NCBI GenBank assembly: GCA_023459095.1
Contig: JAEWVQ010000374.1
Location: forward strand, 1 to 9,121
Length of the DNA: 9,121 bases
Reading direction: 5' to 3'
Origin: Pseudomonadota bacterium
GTDB lineage: Bacteria; Pseudomonadota; Gammaproteobacteria; Burkholderiales; Rhodocyclaceae
In this document: positions 6,145 through 9,121 of the stretch, one piece after another
Numbering within the stretch: the first letter of the stretch is position 1
Layout of the letters: each line of letters begins with the position of its first letter
The notes under the pieces: model-generated
What the model was told of the DNA's origin: nothing
The model's input: only the letters and a program-made list of their open reading frames with translations
The model's database searches: none
Position numbers and translations under genes: made by a program

Positions 6145-6927
6145 ATGATCGAGCAATACTACTTCGGGCAAGGCCGGGTCTATTCCCGGCCCTATGGCGG
6201 CGGTGGCCGTTGGCGTTGGTGGGGCGACGTGTCGGAACTCAATGCCGCAGGCTCGACCGAGAAGCTGACCCACAAGGAAAGCTACAGCGGCAAGAAGGGG
6301 ACGGTGCGCAGCTTCAGTCTCGGCAATGCCATGACGCTCTCGGGCGTCTTGCACCAGGTCGATACCGAGGGACTTGCCGAATTGCTCAACGGCACGGTCA
6401 GCACCGTCGCCGGCGGCGCCGTCACCGGTGAAGACCTTGGCACGGTTGCCGCCGGCGACATACTCAAGCTGGATTACCCGGGTATCACCGAGACGGGGGG
6501 CACCTCGTCGTTGGTGATCACCGACAGCACCAGTGGAACCCCTGCCGCTATTGCGGCCAGCCATTACAGCCTCGATCCGCGCTTCGGCAATGTCGAATTC
6601 CTGTCCCTGCCGTCCGCCCCCGCGCCGGTGATGCCGCTCAAAGCCGCGTATTCGCACGCGGGCTACAAGCAGGTGGCGTTCTTCACCAAGCCGCAGCCGA
6701 TCCTGGAATTCCGGTACGAAGGGGTTAACTTGGCGGAAGAAGAAGCGCCGGTGATCGTCGAGTTCTACAAGGCCGGCACCGAGCCGCTGCAGCAGCTCGC
6801 GCTCATCAGCAACGGCAATACGCTTGCCGGCATGCCGTTCTCCCTGGAGGCGCTGATCGACAGCAGCAAGCCGATCGACGGTTCCCTCGGCCGCTTCGGG
6901 CGCTTCATCCAGGTCAATCAGCCCTGA
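6145..6927 (+). CDS. Major tail tube protein of non-contractile tail
   Basis: This encodes 260 residues from the ATG at 6145, with AGGGAG 6 nt upstream. A Gly/Arg/Trp-rich N-terminus (GGGGRWRWWGDVSELN, about 18-33) leads into beta-rich sequence: TEKLTHKESYSGKKGTVRSF, ALGNAMTLSG-type strands, and LEFRYEGVNLAEEEAPVIVEFYKA near 190-213. The pattern of a tag resembling 'LTHKESYSGK' and 'FRYEGVN' recalls the tail tube proteins of Mu-like siphophages (B3/D3112 group). It would polymerise into the inner tail tube around the tape measure. No tail sheath gene lies beside it, which points to a long flexible tail. It is the last gene before the terminator-like hairpin at 6949. Confidence 0.76.
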   Translation: MIEQYYFGQGRVYSRPYGGGGRWRWWGDVSELNAAGSTEKLTHKESYSGKKGTVRSFSLGNAMTLSGVLHQVDTEGLAELLNGTVSTVAGGAVTGEDLGTVAAGDILKLDYPGITETGGTSSLVITDSTSGTPAAIAASHYSLDPRFGNVEFLSLPSAPAPVMPLKAAYSHAGYKQVAFFTKPQPILEFRYEGVNLAEEEAPVIVEFYKAGTEPLQQLALISNGNTLAGMPFSLEALIDSSKPIDGSLGRFGRFIQVNQP

Positions 6928-6948
6928 CCGTTCCGTGCCCTCCCTCAG

Positions 6949-6983
6949 CGGCCCCGCAGGCTCCACGCCTCGGGGCTGTTTCC
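6949..6983 (+). terminator. Terminator-like hairpin after the tail tube gene
   Basis: Arms 6949-6960 and 6968-6978 pair over 11 bp (one G-T pair) with a single bulged C at 6957 and a 7-base loop. The stem is followed by TTTCCATTT, a weak U tract. It lies 21 bases after the tail tube stop and 18 bases before the second dyad, so it probably reduces read-through at the end of the head unit. The short T run makes full termination doubtful. Confidence 0.52.
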
Positions 6984-7000
6984 ATTTCAGTGGCGCGCCG

Positions 7001-7020
7001 TAATTGAACTCCTTCATTTA
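7001..7020. promoter_or_regulatory. Imperfect dyad upstream of the tail unit (candidate late activator site, copy 2)
   Basis: TAATTGAACTCCTTCATTTA matches copy 1 at 2221 in 18 of 20 positions; one change breaks a single arm pair and the other is in the centre. It lies between the terminator-like hairpin and the chaperone gene, 59 bases before its ATG. The bases after it are GC-rich (about 7021-7042) and show no clear -10 box. Same proposed role as copy 1: an activator-bound late promoter, here for the tail genes. Confidence 0.58.
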
Positions 7021-7079
7021 GCGCGCCTCCCGCGCGCGCGGCATCCTCGACGCAATGTCTTTGCCCCAGAGGAGCCGTC

Positions 7080-7598
7080 ATGGCGACCAAGATTACCCGC
7101 CCCCAGTCCGCCCCGGAATCGACCGCAGGAGGGGGCGATGACCTTGATGTGCTGCACCCCGAGCGCGTGGTGCAGATCGGTGGCCGCAAGCTCGTCGTGC
7201 GGGAGTACGGCGGCGTCGAATGGTTGCGCCTGCTGCCGATGACCCGACCCATGGTCGAGGCCATCGCCGCGCAGCTTGAAGCCTGCACCACTCCGACTTA
7301 CGACGATGCCCTGCAGGTGCTGAGTGCCCACACCGACAGCCTGCTGCCGCTGGTTGCCCAGGCTGCCGACATCGACCTCAGCGAATTCGGTGCGATCTCG
7401 CCGGGTGAGATCGAATTGCTGCTCATGACCTGGTGGGGAGTGAACGGCCGTTTTTTCATCGACCGCGCGGCCAACCGGGTCGCCGTCGCGCGGGCCGAGC
7501 GCAGGCTCGTACAGTTGGCTGGGGCGAGCTCTACGCCACCCTCATCGCCCACGGCCACGACATCGACCGTATCGGCCGATACACCGAGCGTCAGCTGA
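7080..7598 (+). CDS. Tail assembly chaperone, unshifted product (lambda gpG-like)
   Basis: This encodes 172 residues from the ATG at 7080, with AGAGGAG 5 nt upstream, the strongest ribosome binding site in the second late unit. Residues about 25-126 look like real protein: RVVQIGGRKLVVREYGGVEWLRLLP, then LSEFGAISPGEIELLLMTWWGVNGRFF. This resembles the small cytosolic chaperones (DUF6631-like) placed between tail tube and tape measure genes. Such proteins coat the tape measure and recruit tube subunits. The last 25 or so residues are Ser/Thr/Pro-rich low-complexity sequence, as expected where the zero frame is free to drift beyond a frameshift site. A -1 shift at 7451-7457 would join residue 126 to the second frame ending at 7744. 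Position, length and frameshift together support the role. Confidence 0.76.
   Translation: MATKITRPQSAPESTAGGGDDLDVLHPERVVQIGGRKLVVREYGGVEWLRLLPMTRPMVEAIAAQLEACTTPTYDDALQVLSAHTDSLLPLVAQAADIDLSEFGAISPGEIELLLMTWWGVNGRFFIDRAANRVAVARAERRLVQLAGASSTPPSSPTATTSTVSADTPSVS
7451..7493 (+). promoter_or_regulatory. Programmed -1 frameshift signal: slippery heptamer plus hairpin
   Basis: The heptamer T TTT TTC at 7451-7457 is in the exact X XXY YYZ phase for the chaperone frame (codons TTT and TTC at 7452-7457). After a 5-nt spacer a GC-rich stem begins: 7463-7471 pairs with 7485-7493 over 9 bp (one G-U), enclosing a 13-base loop. Heptamer, spacing and stem fit the usual layout of bacterial phage tail chaperone frameshift signals. 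It moves ribosomes into the frame that ends at 7744. Confidence 0.7.
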
Positions 7599-7744
7599 AA
7601 CTCTTTTTCAAGGAGGCGCTGCGCCGGGAGCGCCGCGCCAGCGCCGAGCGGCTGCTCGATGTGAATGCGGCCATGGCAGGCGGCAATACAGCCAACGCTC
7701 GCCTCGCCGAACTCTCCACGACGATTGATCAGGACTCCCCATGA
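7457..7744 (+). CDS. Tail assembly chaperone, -1 frame extension (lambda T-like part of a G-T fusion)
   Basis: This frame is open to the TGA at 7742-7744 and overlaps the chaperone's own stop by about 140 nt. After a shift it adds 95 residues, for a fusion of 221. The first part is Arg/Pro-rich, then comes convincing protein: WGELYATLIAHGHDIDRIGRYTERQLKLFFKEALRRE, followed by ERLLDVNAAMAGG. This segment resembles the T-type extension of tail chaperones that contacts the tape measure. No good independent start exists: the only one in frame before it is a GTG at 7433 without ribosome binding site. It ends in an ATGA overlap with the tape measure gene. The Arg-rich junction leaves open a slip further downstream, near 7520, but I see no slippery sequence there. 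Confidence 0.72.
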   Translation, partial: HRPRGQPGRRRAGRAQARTVGWGELYATLIAHGHDIDRIGRYTERQLKLFFKEALRRERRASAERLLDVNAAMAGGNTANARLAELSTTIDQDSP

Positions 7745-9121
7745 ACCGAGGCGATCTTACTGTCGCGCTGCGTCTGCAGGCCGACGTAGCCGAGGCACTG
7801 AAGCGCCTGGGTGAGGTGGAATCGGCCCTTGACCGTCTATCCGGCACGGGAACGCCGACGTCCCAGACGCCCCTCGACGGGCTGGCGGGTGCCGCACGCG
7901 ATGCGGCTCAGGCCGCACAGGGTGCCGCCGCCGCGCAGGACCGCTTGAACGTGGCGGCGGGTGGAACTTCGCCGGCCAAGGTGGATGCGCTGGCGCAGGC
8001 CGATCGCACCGTCACGCAGGCCGCGCAGGCCGCTGCCGACGCCCAGGCTCGGGTCAATGCGACTGCGGCGGCAACACCGACCGCCCAGGTCGATGCCCTG
8101 GCACAGGCGCAGCGCAATGCATCGCAGGCGTCGCAGGCGGCCGCCACCGCCAATCAGAAGCTGGGCGCGACCACTACCGAAGCAACGCGCCGTGTGCAAG
8201 CGGCGACCATCTCGGCGAAGCAGCACGCCCAAGCGATGCGCATGCTGCCGATGCAGATCACCGACGTTGTGACGAGCCTCGCCAGCGGCATGCCGGTGTG
8301 GATGGTTGCCATCCAGCAAGGCGGTCAGATCCGCGACAGCTTCGGCGGCATTGGCCCGGCGATGCGCGCCGTGGCCGGCGCTGTGTCGCCGGTGGTGATC
8401 GGCCTGGGCGCGGTGGCGGCGGTGGGCGGCACGCTGGTTGCGGCCTATGCCGCGGGCAGTGCCGAGTCGGCGCGCCTGGCCAATGCGCTGGTGCTCAGTG
8501 GTAACGCGGCCGGCGCCACTTACGGGCAACTCAACACCCTCGCAGCGGGTGTGGCCGAGGTCACGGGTACGCAAACTCAAGCCGCTGCTGCCCTCGAAGC
8601 CATGGCGGGCTCGGGCAAGATCGCCAGCGCGCAGATGGGCGCGATCGCCACCGCGGCAGTGGCCATGAGCAACGCGACCGGCCGGGCGATTACCGACATC
8701 GTTGCCGAGTTCGTGAAGCTCGCCGACGAGCCGGCCAAGGCCAGTGCGGCACTCAATGAGCAGTACAACTACCTGACCGCATCGGTCTACGAGCAGATCC
8801 GGGCGCTGGAGGAACAAGGCGACAAGACGGCCGCGGCCAAACTCGCCCAGGACACCTACGCGCAAGCCGTCAAAGAGCGTGCGGCCGAGGTCGGGGAGAA
8901 TCTCGGCGCACTCCAGAAGGCGTGGAATGGGCTCGCAACCGCAGCTGGCTCGGCGTGGAGCGCGATGCTCAATATCGGGCGCACCGACTCGCTGGAGGAG
9001 CAACTGCAGCGCGCTCGTGAGAAGGCCGCAGGGGCGCGGCCCAAGTGGTTCATGTCCCAGTCTGATGCGGAGTGGGAAGTGAAAGTGCTCGAGGCTGCAG
9101 TTGAGGCCCAGCGCAAGAAGG
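7741..9121 (+). CDS. Tail length tape measure protein, N-terminal part (3' end outside window)
   Basis: The ATG at 7741 overlaps the chaperone stop; AGGA lies 7 nt upstream. The frame is open through 9121 without a stop, giving 460 visible residues. The N-terminus (about 1-160) is Ala/Gln-rich coiled coil with three 36-residue repeats. Around 165-210 comes MRMLPMQITDVVTSLASGMPVWMVAIQQGGQIRDSFGGIGP, the signature of lambda gpH-like tape measure proteins (Prophage tail length tape measure, TMP_2 type). A hydrophobic Gly/Ala-rich stretch follows (about 211-240). Further on are helical segments such as EQLQRAREKAAGARPKW. The protein sets tail length and passes into the host envelope during DNA entry. 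Size in this group is commonly several hundred to over a thousand residues, so the rest lies beyond the window. Confidence 0.88.
   Translation, partial: MNRGDLTVALRLQADVAEALKRLGEVESALDRLSGTGTPTSQTPLDGLAGAARDAAQAAQGAAAAQDRLNVAAGGTSPAKVDALAQADRTVTQAAQAAADAQARVNATAAATPTAQVDALAQAQRNASQASQAAATANQKLGATTTEATRRVQAATISAKQHAQAMRMLPMQITDVVTSLASGMPVWMVAIQQGGQIRDSFGGIGPAMRAVAGAVSPVVIGLGAVAAVGGTLVAAYAAGSAESARLANALVLSGNAAGATYGQLNTLAAGVAEVTGTQTQAAAALEAMAGSGKIASAQMGAIATAAVAMSNATGRAITDIVAEFVKLADEPAKASAALNEQYNYLTASVYEQIRALEEQGDKTAAAKLAQDTYAQAVKERAAEVGENLGALQKAWNGLATAAGSAWSAMLNIGRTDSLEEQLQRAREKAAGARPKWFMSQSDAEWEVKVLEAAVEAQRKK
7861..8184 (+). repeat. Three 108-bp in-frame tandem repeats in the tape measure gene
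   Basis: Units are 7861-7968, 7969-8076 and 8077-8184. Each encodes exactly 36 residues aligned without gaps around a core like VDALAQAxRxxxQAAQAAAxAxxRLN. Units 2 and 3 are closest; unit 1 has diverged more (LDGLAGAARDAAQAAQGAAAAQDRLN). The DNA is less alike than the protein, so these are old duplications rather than recent slippage. Confidence 0.8.

Noticed and set aside
7515..7530. Frameshift at the GGGG run near the start of the WGELY segment
   Set aside because: The protein would read more smoothly, but the codons (GCT GGG GCG) cannot re-pair after a -1 slip, unlike the T TTT TTC site at 7451.
7837..9003. Leftward open frame of 388 codons opposite the tape measure
   Set aside because: It is Arg/His/Gly-rich with no recognisable motif; the rightward tape measure frame has clear family signatures, a start overlapping the upstream stop and is open to the window end.
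1..9121. CRISPR arrays, tRNA or rRNA genes, insertion sequences
   Set aside because: No regularly spaced repeats with unique spacers, no tRNA-like cloverleaf and no transposase or terminal inverted repeats were seen on reading both strands.

Overview
The window is a stretch of a Mu-like transposable prophage (or phage) in a GC-rich host. Codon use, base composition and the RdgC relative suggest a beta- or gammaproteobacterium, but I cannot name the genus. Bases 1-1315 are the end of the early/middle region: the C-terminal part of an RdgC-type recombination protein, a GemA/Mu gp16-type protein and a Mor-family transcription activator, packed with a 2-bp gap and an ATGA overlap. Bases 1453-2142 hold a lone leftward gene of clearly lower G+C, which looks like cargo (a moron).

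From about 2221 the rightward late genes begin. The order is a Mu I-type protease with a nested in-frame scaffold start, the major capsid protein, a small protein with an AEPETT-type repeat tail, a DUF2190-type capsid decoration protein, a Mu gp36-like (DUF1320) connector, a Mu gp37-like tail terminator and a tail tube protein. A terminator-like hairpin follows. A second late unit then starts with a tail assembly chaperone carrying a -1 frameshift signal and continues into a tape measure protein cut by the window end. A tape measure close behind a tail tube, with no sheath gene between, fits a long non-contractile tail (B3/D3112-like siphophage) rather than Mu's contractile one.

The most interesting points are these. 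(a) Two nearly identical 20-bp palindromes lie at 2221-2240 and 7001-7020, one ahead of each late unit. The first sits where Mu has its PI late promoter, so they are candidate binding sites for the Mor-type activator encoded at 899. (b) A canonical T TTT TTC slippery heptamer is followed after 5 nt by a 9-bp GC hairpin in the chaperone gene. (c) Lysis, terminase, portal and F-type genes are absent between mor and the protease, where Mu carries them; the low-GC leftward gene occupies that place. (d) The tape measure has three exact-length 36-residue tandem repeats. (e) An RdgC gene lies within the phage middle operon.

All functional assignments come from reading the translated sequence and remembered family features; no database search was possible.
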